From positions 4,794,001 through 4,858,000 of the forward strand of contig JAWQUS010000011.1 in NCBI GenBank assembly GCA_036365455.1: 64,000 nucleotides of DNA, written 5' to 3'. Shown here piece after piece: positions 21,179 through 34,507 of this stretch. Source of the DNA: Macrosoma leucophasiata. Its lineage: Eukaryota; Arthropoda; Insecta; Lepidoptera; Hedylidae. Every line of letters starts with the position of its first letter. Position 1 is the first letter of the stretch. Made by a program: the position numbers and the translations under genes. Below the pieces are notes generated by a model, which was not told where the DNA came from, did no database searches, and saw only the letters and a program-made list of their open reading frames with translations.

Positions 21179-22914
21179 AAACCCATAACCATATGTACAT
21201 AACATACATACATACGTCAGTGGTTGGCTTCTTAGTCATGTTTTGACGCACATTTTACAATAGGCTATTTGACAGTTTTAAGCAACTTAAGTAATTCACC
21301 AATACCTTACCTCTTCACTGAAATGCCAGACTAGATCTCCATGGTTGGGATAATATATATACATGATAATATATATATATGATAATATATATATATATGA
21401 TATACAATCGCGAATATTTTAAAATAAGAGTCTAGTATTTCAGTAGAAGAGGTGGCCTTCCTGACTTAGGAATGTCCCTAAACCAAACAGTTAGTGCCCG
21501 AAGCAGTTCTAATAAATTGATGCGAAAGTTATAATATTATTTTGCTTGTTTATGTGTTGATTCAATCTTTTCACTTTCACACTCAGATTGGGTTGAAAAT
21601 ACTTTTTTAGCTCGGTAAAAGAATACGCAAAGTAAATAGCTGGTTGATGCTATAGATTTATATAATACGATAGACAAATAAATTATATATTATACCTTAT
21701 AACAGGGTATTTTAAGGTATCACCACTCGTGAAGCTATTACGCAAAGCAGTATTGAGAACCAAAATTGTAGAATTATTACACGTAGTAGAAAATAGTAAC
21801 AGTTGGACAGATAAAGCTAATTATAACAGCAGATTAATCATGCAGATTGTTATTAAAGTTACACACACACATCTCAAAACAATAGGCTCATATGCAAATA
21901 CGCAAAAGGCATACAAAAAACCCATTCGTACATACTCGTAGGTTGCACAAACAAATGTCATATTTACGTTCGGCCGCAATATCAATCACCATACAACAGA
22001 ATATTGTATAATGTATTACATTACTTTCCACGTCTGATTATATTTGTGTATGTAAAAAGCTAGGCAAAAAACTAGGCGTGAGACAGTATTATTTTTAACA
22101 TAATTCGTGGAAAGGTTCGTTTCTAGTTTAATGCGATGGCGATAACCTCCACTTTGAAAAATCTTCTCCTGAGCGCTGTCAATTACATTTTTATCTCACG
22201 GCTTTATATCTACACTAATTAAATTGATAAAAACATGTCCTCAGTAATGAGTATTCGAGCAGAACCGTCAGCATCCGCGTCGCAACAGGAAAAAAAACAA
22301 AAAAAAAGAATTCTTACATAACCGCAGCGTACCTACCTACTTTTGAAAATTAAACCGTCAAACAGCTTCCGGCCGGTGACCAGTCCAATGAGTCGATTCC
22401 ATCTTGTAGGATTTCTCTTTATATTATGTAAGAGTTCGACTCACAATCGAGCTGTGGTTTTTTGTTCTTGTCTTGTCTTGATGGATAACTTTGAAAATCG
22501 AACTCTACAAGACTTGCAGTTATTCATATTTCTTTGAGCATGAATTTCAATCTGTTTTCTTTATCAAGGGCAAAGTTTTTACAAATACATAGTTACCGAA
22601 GTATTTTACTATACGACAACTCGAGATAAGTTTTAGCTGTATAAAATATGAGATATCACAAAAAAAAATATGGCCGATAGATAAAAACTACCTATAGACA
22701 TTAAACAAGAAACTTGAGGTCTCAATGCGATGGCGCCACATCAAAGATGTGTCTATACACTATGTGGTCATTTATTAATGATTATCTATCTAATCCCGTC
22801 TATAGTTAGCGATGAAAATCTACTAGCAAGAAACGAGCTCAGTTATTCGAACTCACAGACCAATCAGCCTTCCTCCATCGTCGATGTTCGAACTCTACCA
22901 CGTGTATTTTTATG
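21179..22914. other. AT-rich DNA with a TATATGATA minisatellite
   Basis: At 21350-21411 the unit TATATATATGATAATA repeats several times. Outside it only short, low-quality frames were seen. Confidence 0.5.
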
Positions 22915-23110
22915 TAATAATGTCGGCAAACGAGCGTGCGTAATTAAGTGACAACAATGTGTTGCCACCTCTGAGGACTTAAGTTGATTGGCCTGTTTAC
23001 AAAAATCAAGTCCATACATTACTTACCATCTCACCACAATAGTGAACTGCTGAATACTACTATTATTTGCTGATAGATGGAGTGATTCGGTGGTGTCTAC
23101 GTCCACCATC
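22915..23110 (-). repeat. Family A repeat, strongly diverged
   Basis: GGCAAACGAGCGTGCGT, TGTTGCCACCTCTGAGGAC and GGTGGTGTCTACGTCCACC keep the family order with many substitutions. No A-tail or intact 5' end remains. Confidence 0.55.
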
Positions 23111-24745
23111 AATGAATATGACTAAGTTTTAGTGATGTATCGTCAGTAAAGAATAGGACCACACACACTGATATTTTATATGCAGCTAAGCACCTCGCAT
23201 ATACTTGAAAAAGCTGCGATAAAGTACCGGAAATTCCGTGTCCTATAAAAAATGAAGCCCATTCAAGGAACATCGTTAGGTCCACCTAAATGGTCCGCCA
23301 ACGCTTTGTGGTCGCACAAAGATATCACGTAAGCAACACCCGCGGTGAATCCTCCGGAACTTTGTGGTTTTTGCAAAGGTTTCACTTAGAGGCATAAACT
23401 CCATATCGGGTATGTGTGGCGAAGGTAAAAAGCTCATGCTCTTGTGAGTAGAATAAGCAGCAAAAAATATACACGTTAATAAACTGGTTCAATCGCTCAT
23501 ATACTGGTCCAGCTTTAACGTTTTATACAAGCTTTAAGGATTTGCTGATTGCTTGAGGTGCTTAACAGAGTCGTGGTCAGCAGTTAAGTTTAAGCCGTTG
23601 CATCCGATGGTAAATTAATTCAAGCGTCAAGCGAAATCAGAACCTTTCTGCCCTCGAGAAGATAGGGGATTTATTGTAGGCTTCGCAATAAACTACTTAC
23701 ACGAATATGAACTTCAACAGCGTGGTAAGTATTATTTGGAAACCTCAACCCTGTAGTAGAATGTTGATATTTTGATTATCATATTTTTCATTGACATCCA
23801 GTTCTTGGATTCCATTTACTCTTAAATTGAGGTCAACTAGCGTTTATATACATAAAACTTTGTGGACAACTTATTTATTTCATGCATATATAAGTATGTA
23901 AAGTTTATCACAAGCTTTTCACATTTTAAAGGTATATCACCGTCGCGTGTATCACCACAAATGCTTCGGCCGTAGTCTCATAGACTATACATGTAGGATA
24001 TTTACGTATGCCATGTACCAAAGCATTAATATTCAAAATGAAGATGTTCTAACGACTGTTTCCGGAATACGAAGAAAAAAATAGCCATCATAACATTGCC
24101 TACTTGAAGAAAAATCTACTCAGATGTAGGCTTAGGCCAAAAACAAACTGGTACCGATTATTCCAGTATCAATTGATAAAATAAACGAATTAAACCTAAA
24201 CAATATAATAAGAGAAAAACAGTGTTAACAAATGATTGCATGAACACAACAAGAAATCTAATAAAATAGAAGTAAACAAGAATTGTTGTTAGTGCAACAT
24301 TAATGTTAACAAGTAATTCAAGAACACCTTTGTGACTACAATAAGTGGATACATAATATACACTCACAATTAATTTAAATTATACATGTATAAACGAGAG
24401 CAACTACGAATTAATTCAGAAAAATGCTAAATAAATGTATAACATTTTATTATGCGCACAACAGTTTTGAAACTTAATATCTCATAGAATGCACGAAAGC
24501 GGAAATTATTGAACGAGTCGTGTTCTACATCTTTCACCAACGGGCGACAATACTTACAGTTCACACTGATAGCAAGTCAACTATTAGCAAAACTGCAACC
24601 GCATAAGAATAAGGTTTTATTGTAATAAAAGGTATAGTAGAGGAGCCTAAGATGGGATTCTTGTAAGGTATATTAATATTATCAGACAGTGCGTCGGGGT
24701 AAAATATGGGGGATACCTTGCACCCCGTTGAATTCCTCTCCAAAT
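23111..24745. other. AT-rich DNA; unassigned patch at 23220-23440
   Basis: The patch has more balanced composition. Its minus strand translates in part as AKTTKFRRIHRGCC before a stop. It may be an old repeat or a decayed coding sequence; no family was recognised. Confidence 0.3.
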
Positions 24746-24902
24746 CTAAGCCTGGGTTGCACCACAATATTTGTTAAAGTTAAAGTAATTGTTACATTGC
24801 ACATCCTTCTCTAACTTTAACAGATTTCTTTAAGTTAGAGACGGATGTGAAATGTTACAATATCTTTAACTTTAACAAATATCGTGGAGCAACCCAAGCT
24901 AA
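24746..24902. mobile_element. Foldback MITE (family H)
   Basis: Arms begin CTAAGCCTGGGTTGCACCAC and end, mirrored, GTGGAGCAACCCAAGCT. The sub-terminal parts are AACTTTAAC-rich. A second right end of the family lies at 27430-27468. Confidence 0.75.
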
Positions 24903-26419
24903 GGTTTCTATAAATAGAAAAGCAACTGTAGGGCCGCCGTTCAAATTTTTCAAAAAGTCTTCACTAGCTTCACTCGTCTCCGAATTGCCTTCATTTTGGT
25001 TAGGAGTTTTTTTTTACATATTTTACACTCTCTTCAGATATTCTGTCAGATATTGAAAAAGTATGTCATGCCACGGCCGTTGTCTGTCCATACCTTAAGT
25101 CATCCCGGTGATTAGATAAATACACAAAACAAGTTGTCCAAGAACAAATACAAGTTGTCCATGCATGTTTAATGACTGTTCGTACGTAAGTATTCTCTGA
25201 ATTTCTTTTAATATTATAACTGGTGTGCAATAAAGTGAATTAATGTTGTTGTTATTAGGTAGTATAAGATACACAGGGTGTAGGAAAAATGGCGCCGATT
25301 TTAGTTCAATTCGCAGCGGGACGGCAACGAGACTGGCGTGATAATGAAACGTTTCCTTGTTGTTGTCACCGTCAAAAGGCTAGTTGACCTGTATCGAAAG
25401 TATCTAATGAAAATATTTATTTCTTATTGTATTTGAAGCAAGAATTCGGGACATGTACCTACCTCTTAAATACTAAAAATCATGGATTACTGTACCTACA
25501 AATGCAATGAATTCCCGAAAACGCCATGTAGTCATATATAGGTACCTAGTAAACAAATTACCTAATGTCAACACATCATCCGCATCTCGCATTAATGGTC
25601 TTTTACGGTGTCAATTTATAAAAAGTAAATGTACCAGAGTTAGACAGGGTTTACTTACGACATAACAGAAAATTATCTTACTTTTCATCCAAAGTATACA
25701 GATGATTTATAGACGTCAGCATGATGTAAGAGGAGAAACTCTGGGTACCATATAAAAAGAAAAGGTTAACGAAATAAAGACAAAACAAACACTGTATTAA
25801 ACTACGCGAAGATTGATTGACAAATAAAAGAAACCTACCACAAAAAACGTTCCTAATGAACGTCAGTAGATATTTTTTATAACCATAACTAACTGAAACA
25901 ACTGGTTATCCAAAACGTCTATGTATCCGTAACCGTAACCGAATCCGAAATATAAGTTTCAGATGAATTCAGATGCAAGCGCAGTTCAAATAAGACGTTT
26001 TGTCACAGTTTTTAACCAGGCTAGAAATCCTAGGTACCCTCTCTGATAATACATTTACTTGCATTTAAGTGAAATGCGATTATGTTTTACTAACTGAGAC
26101 CTTTTTTAACCAGCTGATGAAACTAAAATACTGACTTTTAGTTGCAAATAAATGCGAAATAGAGTTCACGTAGAACGAGTAGAGTTCAACTATTAGGTAC
26201 TTCTTAGTCGAAAGGAAACCGAAACAATCCAACGATTATCCAAAATAATCTAATATCTGCAACCGTGCAACATATTTATGTATATGGATATATGAATAAT
26301 ATTATCCCTAGAAAGATTAATCTTAATATTATATTAGCAATATAAGTACCAGTTCTCTACCTACTTCGTAAGGTAAGTAATTGATGTGGTCAGATCAAAA
26401 ATTAACATATGAGAGATAT
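24903..26419. other. AT-rich DNA without recognised genes
   Basis: No coding frame, RNA or repeat was recognised. Confidence 0.45.
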
Positions 26420-26495
26420 TTATTTATTTATTTATACTTTTATGCACATTATACATATGGCGGACTTAATGCCACTAGGCATTCTCTGACAGTCA
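26420..26495 (-). repeat. LINE 3' tail, inverted
   Basis: TTTATTTATTTATTTATA, then GGCGGACTTAATGCC; the inverse of the tail at 8715-8785. Confidence 0.6.
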
Positions 26496-27124
26496 ACCAT
26501 GGGGTTATGGGAGAAATAGTCTAGGGTGTGGGAGCAAAAAAAAAAGTTACGATAAGTATTATTCATACTTATGATATCAAGTACAAAACAAAAATAATAA
26601 TAATAATATATCTATTGATATAGGTACTTACTAATTAATAAATACAAAAATAGATATATCTATCTACGTAACACAGTTTCCACGCTAAATACCAAAGCGT
26701 TATAATTCTATGCCAAAGCATAACAGTATCTACTTAAGATTAGGTTAAGCGGAAATCATAATCGTTTGCGAAATCAAACCTTGTTTTATAAATCGTGTTT
26801 TGCATCAATTGAATACTAGCTGTTACAACTCTCGATTCTGTTATCGTTCCGTGTTAACACGTGACATGACATTCCATGGCTCTCCTGTAGGTATGTCTGC
26901 ACTTCTTTGGATAGATCCCAGATTCGTCTATTGAATACAATTGTCGCTTCGCAGATTTGAGGGTAGTTTGAATTATCAAAAAAACACAATGAATGATTTT
27001 TTTTTGTTATTATGGCATCGCTATTACGCATATTGCCAGTGTGAAGTAAAACGATATTCCGTACTCGTATTTAACCAGCGTAAAAGTTAGTATAATATAG
27101 TCAGTCAATTATCATTATTTATGA

Positions 27125-27207
27125 CTAGCTGTGCCCGCAACTTCGTCCACGTGAGAAAAAATATGACTGTTCAGTATCTACCCGGACGAAGTCGTGGGCG
27201 CAGCTAG
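27125..27207. mobile_element. Two Helitron-like 3' ends, tail to tail
   Basis: CTAGCTGTGCCCGCAACTTC at the left and GAAGTCGTGGGCGCAGCTAG at the right are inverse copies of one terminus, about 30 bp apart. Each ends in CTAG, the 3' signature of Helitrons (CTRR). The (G)GGCGAAG-type stem resembles the lepidopteran LEP1 family. Assignment is from memory of that family. Confidence 0.55.
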
Positions 27208-27208
27208 T

Positions 27209-27428
27209 ATAAAAGTAGCCTAAGTTACTCCTTATTACATCAGCTATCTGCCAGTGAACTTCCCGTCAAAATCGGAGACACTCAAATTCTATTTATTTGA
27301 ATGTAGGTATGTATGGTTGTATGGAGATAAAAGTGGCCTTAGTTACTCCTTATTACATCAGCTACCTACCCGTGGAAGTCCCGGTAAAGTCGGATACACT
27401 CCAATTCTACTAATTTGTATGTAGGTGT
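27209..27428 (+). repeat. Direct repeat, 118-bp period, Helitron-interior type
   Basis: AGTTACTCCTTATTACATCA occurs twice, with following matches (CAGCTA, GTGGAAGTCCCGGTAAAGTC against GTGAACTTCCCGTCAAAATC). The units start near 27209 and 27327. The sequence resembles the interior of LEP1-like elements. Confidence 0.65.
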
Positions 27429-27429
27429 C

Positions 27430-27468
27430 TATTAACTTTAACAAAAGTTGTGGTGCAACCCAGGCTTA
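27430..27468. repeat. Family H MITE, right end only
   Basis: AACTTTAACAAAAGTTGTGG followed by TGCAACCCAGGCTTA, matching the MITE at 24746-24902. Confidence 0.6.
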
Positions 27469-28257
27469 TTCTCTATGGTAAAAACAGGCCAGCCCTCTGG
27501 TCACAAGACGTGTCGACCAAACGCTTTGATACTTCACAGATCTGAGGCCTTATTGCAAATATATTTAAATAATAAAACATGGTTAATATTGATTTGTTAG
27601 CAGTGGAAAATTAATCGCCATCGTAATTTTATTGTCTGTAAGCGTCACGCCAAAATAGAGACCTTGCTCTTTTCAAAACTAAATTAACCACGTACCTACA
27701 TAGCAATCTTTTTACGAAGTGTCAGATGAACAATGAATTTAAAATATACATTTTACAATACAAAAACGAATCCGCTTGCTAAAATTATGGCCGTAAATCA
27801 AATTGCGTAAGGTGGAGTCGTTATGCCTAATACGGTGCTGTATTATTACGCGAAGGCGAGCTTTCGATTACGAATTGATCTTAATGGAATCTACGGGTAC
27901 CGAGCGACTATATCTTTAATATGTAAGTAATTTAATATCATAACTGTATTATTTTCATTATATAAAAAAAAAAGCTTTCCATCTGTTTCTTCCGGTATAA
28001 TTTTGAACTTATTATTGAGTTTTCTGACAGGTTTTTCTCATAAGATACTTGTGGGCTTTGGAACTCTGCTAGTGGATGACAAAAAATGTCTCATATTCTT
28101 TTCGTTTAGTTATTGGAATAGTTTGATCGCCATTGTACAGTTAACTAATATGTATACCTATATATTCTCGCCAAATAACATTTTTTTAGTAGGTACTAAG
28201 GCTGATATTCACCGTTTGCACTACGAATTTACTTTCAGCTATTATACTTTATACATA

Positions 28258-28340
28258 CAGAACTGTCAGTTTACTGAGCGTTATCGACAGTTTTAAGCAT
28301 ACTTTGCGGAAAGTAAATACGACTTTACTTCAAGTCGATC
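28258..28340. repeat. Family F MITE fragment
   Basis: AGAACTGTCAG ... GACAGTTTTAAGCATACTTT and ACGACTTTACTTCAAG match arm sequence of the 1449-1585 element. No termini are present. Confidence 0.55.
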
Positions 28341-28483
28341 TTTCAATGTTTCATAGACGAGTCAAACTCTTATTTTACTCTAAAAGATGAGCTTGTTGAA
28401 TGATGTCATAGTAAAACAAGGCTTTCGACACGAAGGCTTTTGAAAGTTCGTATCTAAATCAAAGTCGTAGAGTACGGAGTCGG

Positions 28484-28745
28484 TGGTGGTAGAGCTCCAG
28501 TGACGGAGCTCGCGGGCGTAGGCACCACCGCATTACCTAATATACTTGCTGCTAAATGGTAGTGTTCAGCACTATCGTGTTACGGTCAGGTGGCACGGCC
28601 CCGTAATTTCCAGCCCAGAGGCATAACACCTTAGGCCTCAGGAGTGGTAACGCATCTGCATTTTAACCTTGGTATTTGTGTGAGTGTCTATAGGTTGCAG
28701 TCATCATGGTTGTTTGCCACTTCCATTATCTACATTTAAAAAAAA
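28484..28745 (+). repeat. Family A repeat, internal deletion
   Basis: Near-consensus 5' half and A-tail. About 28 bp (the CACTTAACATCAATGTGAAC region) are deleted before GTTTGCCACTTCC. Confidence 0.85.
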
Positions 28746-29279
28746 CTGTGAATCTAGCTCTCTAAGCTGTGCTACGAACAAACGGATAGACGATGACGAA
28801 ACTACAAAATTACCTTGTAGGCTACGGAACCCTAACAAACAAGCTACTCAATATCATTTCTATTGCTTGTTCTTGAGCAAAGATCAACACATCGATGGAA
28901 ACTCGCTAAAACGCGTTTGTTTGCTCGACTGTTATCATTATTATCGCATTCTACTTTCCACGCGATTTAAACAGGAACTGCAAGCGAAGTTAGCGATATC
29001 ACACTCGTGAAATTGTATTTTGTTCCGGTTCGAGCTTGTGAAAACGAACTTGATTAAAATCGATGGTAATGTTTATGGTTTTTATTAATCAATTCAAAAT
29101 ATATATTAATTAAATGTAAACTGCCTCGTACATACGCCACAGCAGCCACATTTGTCTTCGATTTTCGGATTGGCGATGATCTATAGGCTTTCCAAATCGT
29201 AATTCCAGCAACATAAGGCGTACCTATGCCAGTAAGTAGTGCGGTCATTTGTCCGACATGCTTACCGATATTTCATACA

Positions 29280-29535
29280 TATTTTATGTCTTGAAGTGCC
29301 AAACGAGTTTACAGTTTCCACTGACGGTAAGTACTTAATACTGTGGCTTATAAAAAAACTACATGAAATACGATGCCACTCCTATGGCCTAATGTACCTA
29401 TTAAGCCTCTGTGCCGGAAATTACACGGCCGTACAATACCACTTGACCGCTACACTACCGTTTAGCGGCAAGTAGACGAAGTAATGCGGTGGTGTCTACG
29501 CCCATGATCTCCATCACTGGAGCTCTACCACTAGA
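29280..29535 (-). repeat. Family A repeat, diverged
   Basis: Recognisable by GCCTCTGTGCCGGAAATTAC and GGAGCTCTACCACTAG. The 3' portion is rearranged. Confidence 0.7.
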
Positions 29536-32500
29536 GTATCAATTTTAAAACATACGAATTTATTTAAAATATCTTAGAATTTAATTGGAACTAGGAAACA
29601 GCTAGTAAATTGAATACATTTATCTACGAATTTATTGGTATCAAACGTTTTACTAAAGGCAATTGTTCAAAGGAATATAAATTAAATAGAGATATTAAGC
29701 GATTATCGTTAACCATTATTAAAATCGATACGCATTGACCGTTTCATCGATAACACTATCGATATCGTCACTACGAGCCGATTGCTATGTATCGGAACTT
29801 CGAGATGTAATGCGGTTTTGATTGAACCCACTCAAAGCCACTTTCACTGCGGAGTACGTGCCTGCCTTCTCACTGAAGCTTCACTTATGTTGGACCAAAG
29901 AAAAAGCTCAATTTGTTACGTAATTTTAGTAAAGTAAACCAAGTTTAACAGTTGTGTAATTTGTAGGTAAACTAATGACGTTAAGACCAGTGTTTAGAAC
30001 ACTTTAGATAAACCGAGCAATTTTTTTCTTGGTCGGTTGAGTACCTAACCTACAGCATCCGAAGGCACCTTGCAGTCTAAAGGCTTCTACATAAAAACTA
30101 GGTCTAAAACGTGGATACGTTGCCACTACTGTAACCTTTTGTTACCGCGCAGAAATTAGGTGAACAAGGTTTTATATCGCAGGGTACAATATATTATTAC
30201 TTTTATTACATTCCAAGGTGAGCCCTAGACTTATACTAATATGTAACAATATTGCAACCTATTGTTATGCAAAACATAACAAAATCGCTGCAAAATGTTC
30301 ATTGCCTATGGATGAACCAATGGAGACGAATGAAATTTGCGATCGCGCCAAGCCGAGTGCCAAGCGTCCATCAGTATAGTTCACTTTGTGCGTGATTAGA
30401 AAATATAATCTATTGCACGCGATACCTTCCTATATAAACGGCTGTGGTATGAATGTTTATCGACAAATACTTGTTTGTAACGTAGCAGTAACAGAAATAC
30501 AACACGTTTTATTTGATTTTTAAAATTAAGGAAATAAGCTGAGCCTTGTATTGTCCTATAGATATTTGTGATCAAATATGACAAAAAAGCAAAACACACA
30601 AAATACACAAGTAAAAAAAAGTCGTGAAAGTAAACCGCAATAAACATAATAAATATACATATTCTAATGGTACAATCGATTACATTGTCTTCAAAAGTAT
30701 AATCTTCTACTAAATTTCAATTAAGATAATGTACCTATATGAATGATACCTATGTAATTTCCACTAAAACTATTCCATCAAAAGAGTGAACTAACCTAAT
30801 CAAATGATGTCAGACCAAAACCAGTTTTACTTCAAAAATATAAACAAACATTTCTTGTGACCGTAAACATCACTTTCTCCACGAATCAATCGTTTACGCG
30901 AGCGAAAAAAGAACAAATAAAAACATTTGTATTGACTGCGCCTACAGTTATGTATAAAGACCGCAATTTATTGGCAACGATAAATCCAGTCTCCACCGTT
31001 CCTGAACAGGTAGGACCACTAACAAATTACCTAAGCGGAGATCCTCGCTCACGCCAGTCCGCAACAGACAATAGCTGAACGCGCACAAATCTACGAAACA
31101 GTAGGCGATATCAAAACGTGCAACGCTTTCGGAATACACTCGCAATATGAAGCTATTGTAACTTAATACAGAGTTATTCCCGTTGCAGGCACGAGGTTAC
31201 TTTATGCAGTAATAAACAACATTGTGCCAAGTGTTTAAGGGCTGCGGATGACCACGCGTTCAAAACGCCGCCCGGCCAAGAAATCATCAGACGCAGCATC
31301 TAATGTCCATAGTAAATTTAGTTTGGAATTGAAAAAAAATGGTTTCTTTTTACCAACTATATAATAACTAATAATATAACTACATAATGAATCATCAGAT
31401 CTTACATCCACAATAAAGTTAGTTTGGATATGCTTCAAGAAGCTTTGATTTCTTTTGCTGATATAAAAAAAATTATGAAGTATGTACTTATTGATATGAA
31501 GTATAGAATTTAAGTAAGTAGGTAGGTTAAGTTAGGTATGTCTTTGATCATCAGAGTCGAATGATAATCAAAGACAGACCTGTTGAATTTCAAGTTTGAT
31601 ATAATAGAATAGGTGTTTCAAAATGGGAATATTATTAAATAACAATTTTTTGTACAAAAGTTTACGTTTTTTTTTTAAGTTTTAGTTAAGTTAATCAGCA
31701 AGTGCAAAAAAAAATATTTTAAATAGGTGCATATGATTTTGAACGGCCTAATTTGTTTCTAGCAGCTCGTCTACAAAAACCCTTAGGTTCTCAATATTAA
31801 GAACTATCCACCCGCACCGTTGCTCATTTGTATTCCATTCGACCATAAATCGAAAGATTGCTGTGTACGACAGTATCTTTTGAGACGTCATTTAAAACAG
31901 ATCTATGGCGCTAACGCACGAACCGGCCGGAATTCAAATTTAGCGCATAACTTTAAGACTGTGTTAAGGGTATAACTTAAATGTGTAATGCGGTATGGGA
32001 TTTGTAAATAATAGACGCAAAGAGGAGATTTATTATTATGGTAGGTACTCTATAATCTCTTGACTACGATTCCTTGCACTGGATGGTAAGTGAAGTGGGA
32101 GGTTAGTTTATGATTTAAACATATCTAACAAGATGACTAAAACTAAGAACGTACAATTTTCTGCAGTTTTCTTCAACCTTTAAAATCTTTGGTCTATTCA
32201 AGTACGCTACCGATTAAAATGAAGCGAGATTGATAACGGTTCTAATAAAATACACGAGTCAAAACATCACGTAGGCGACAAATTCTTGTAATTTTTATTG
32301 AAGAGCTTATCAAACTCACTTATAATGAGAACGAACAGGAAAGAAAAGTTAAGAACGATATAAATCCAATTTAAAGCAACTGGGGACCGCTCTCGGCTTC
32401 ACTAAGGTATCAAATTCCTATGTGTCAGAGTTCAAACTATCCCATATCATAACTCAGCTATTGAGCGAAAGCGTAGCAAAGTAACTTTCGCATTTATTCA

Positions 32501-33134
32501 TGTTGGTATGGAAAAATATGAATTAGTTGGCAGTGTTGAATTTTTTTTTTAATGGCTCACTGGCATCTTGATTTGCGAGGACGCGCCGAGTTTCAATTTA
32601 CGCGAGTAAAATAAACCATGACCTACAATAACATTGGACTGTATTAATGTAACTGATTGTCATAATAATATGATTATTATACATAATAATTAATATGTTG
32701 GTCAGCACGTAGCTAAATAAAAAATAAATATCTTATTACGAAAAGGAAAAATAAATCCTGAAAGACTTAATTCCAGAAATGGCCATTTCATAACCCAATT
32801 TCCAATAACGACTATTTTAAAAAGGGAAATTACATCCTGTTAAAAAATACTCCAGAAATGGCCAATTTGTGAAACTATTTTCGAAAATAATTTGAAAAGA
32901 ACCAATTCTTCATGGGAATTACACTGAAAAGTGCCTGAATGGCAAATTATTGTACTTAGACCTAAACTAATGTCAAGTTTTTGAACCCCTGCACACTGCA
33001 TCATGAGTGATAAATAACCTATAATGTTCGGGACTCGTCTACCATATAGTTATAGGTCTTCAAAACAAATACATGTCATGTATGTTTATTCATGCTCGTA
33101 ACAAATAACAAGCAACAGAATTTCAATCATTTTT
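29536..33134. other. Long AT-rich stretch without recognised genes
   Basis: No repeat family of the window and no convincing exon occurs in these 3.6 kb. Notable small features are three ATCGAT-containing motifs at 29726-29765 (DREF/BEAF-like) and a 73-codon plus frame at 30857-31078 of ordinary composition. Confidence 0.4.
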
Positions 33135-33149
33135 TTAAATCAAAATATA

Positions 33150-33459
33150 ACGTAACTTCACGCCTGTAATCCCCGAAAGGGTAGGCAGTGATAAATACAT
33201 GCATTCAAGCATACATGCAAACACCCACGATTCGCCGGTTACGTTTTGGCCCATGTAACAGGTGGCGAGTGTTGACATCTCCGGGCACATTACCAAACTT
33301 CGAGGTACTGGGAAATTTCCAGAAAATGGAAAAATCCCAATAGAACCAGAGATAAAGGACTTTACACCATTATCTCTGATAACCTCCTACCCGGGAATCG
33401 AACCCAGGACCTCAGTGTAGTAGTAGTAGTGGCCTGCTACCACTAGGCTACCGAGGCAG
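33150..33459 (-). repeat. Family C SINE with 15-bp target-site duplication
   Basis: TTAAATCAAAATATA is present exactly on both sides (33135-33149 and 33460-33474). On the minus strand the head has GGTAGCCTAGTGGTAGCAGG and B box GGTTCGATTCCC. The body ends GGGCGTGAAGT-like (ACTTCACGCC on plus). This copy defines the element as about 310 bp and shows target-primed insertion. Confidence 0.9.
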
Positions 33460-33874
33460 TTAAATCAAAATATACACTATTTTAATTGGTTAATTTTCAT
33501 GTTATGATCACTCGTTATCGGTTCAGAATTGTAAAAAGTAATTAATATGTTTCTTCAAGTTACCAAATAACGAGACACCATCTATTGAAATGTAAAAAAA
33601 AAATAGAAAAGAGAAAGTAGGGACTACGAGAATACGAGCTCGAAGCCACCGCAAATCGTCAAGATAAGCAATGTGGCATTCGCCGCCTAATTGCTTTTCC
33701 GAATTCCCTTTTTAATGACATAACAAAAAATACACCACCATTCGATAGAAATGTAAACAATTTTGTGGCAATACGAATCAAACTGTGGTTATGATTACTC
33801 GGCAACGATTCACAATGCTTGGGATATTCAGGCTCTAAAAATATAACAAAGTTGAGATTTTTTTAATAGATCAA

Positions 33875-34155
33875 GTGACTTCACGCCCGTTTTTCCCGGA
33901 AGCAAAGGTAAATGCATACATTCAAGCATACCTACATGCAAACACCCTCGATTCGTTTACGTATTTCCCCATAAAACTCCACTTTCCACTGCCACTTCGA
34001 GGGTGGACTGGAAAATTTCCAAAAAATTGGAAAATCTAAAAAAAAAAGTATAAAGCGATAATACTCCTTCATTTCTGATACCTACGACCCGGGAATCGAA
34101 CTCAGGATCCCGGCATAGCAGTAGTGGACTACTACTACTAGACTACTGAAGTAGC
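33875..34155 (-). repeat. Family C SINE, diverged
   Basis: GACTTCACGCCCG at the tail; GACCCGGGAATCGAACTC (inverse B box) and a mutated A box at the head. No clear target duplication. Confidence 0.8.
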
Positions 34156-34507
34156 GGGTTTGAAATTGAATATTTCGGAATAGCTTGTCAGAAATCGACA
34201 TTTAACATCACATACTTATATTGTTTGCTATAGCTACAAGTTATCATTGATACCGAAATATATCAACAAAAAATGTACTCAGAATCTGACGTAATACAAT
34301 GTCAGACAAAATGTAATATTTTAATGTCACCTTCACGTACTGACCGTCTGCGTCAGGATTAGAAAAAAATATTCGACGATAACACATGTCCGAAATGTGC
34401 AGACAAATTGCGCGCAAAAACTATAACTTTTGTATAGAAGACTACAAATATTGCCATCAATCACTGGCGAATTCCAAACACTAAATTGTGACAAAGTACG
34501 AAAATGC

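Noticed and set aside
27125..27207. Interpretation as a transcription terminator hairpin
   Set aside because: The arms match Helitron-type termini with CTAG, and the setting is eukaryotic; there is no reason to call a terminator.
30857..31078. 73-codon plus frame and its 65-codon antisense partner
   Set aside because: Neither has splice signals, motifs or unusual composition; left as chance frames.
33384..33459. tRNA gene candidates with good A and B boxes (here and at 1715, 3238, 14058, 18800, 59660, 61272)
   Set aside because: All are heads or internal parts of repeated SINE bodies with shared flanks, and most break the tRNA stems; none looks like a free-standing tRNA gene.
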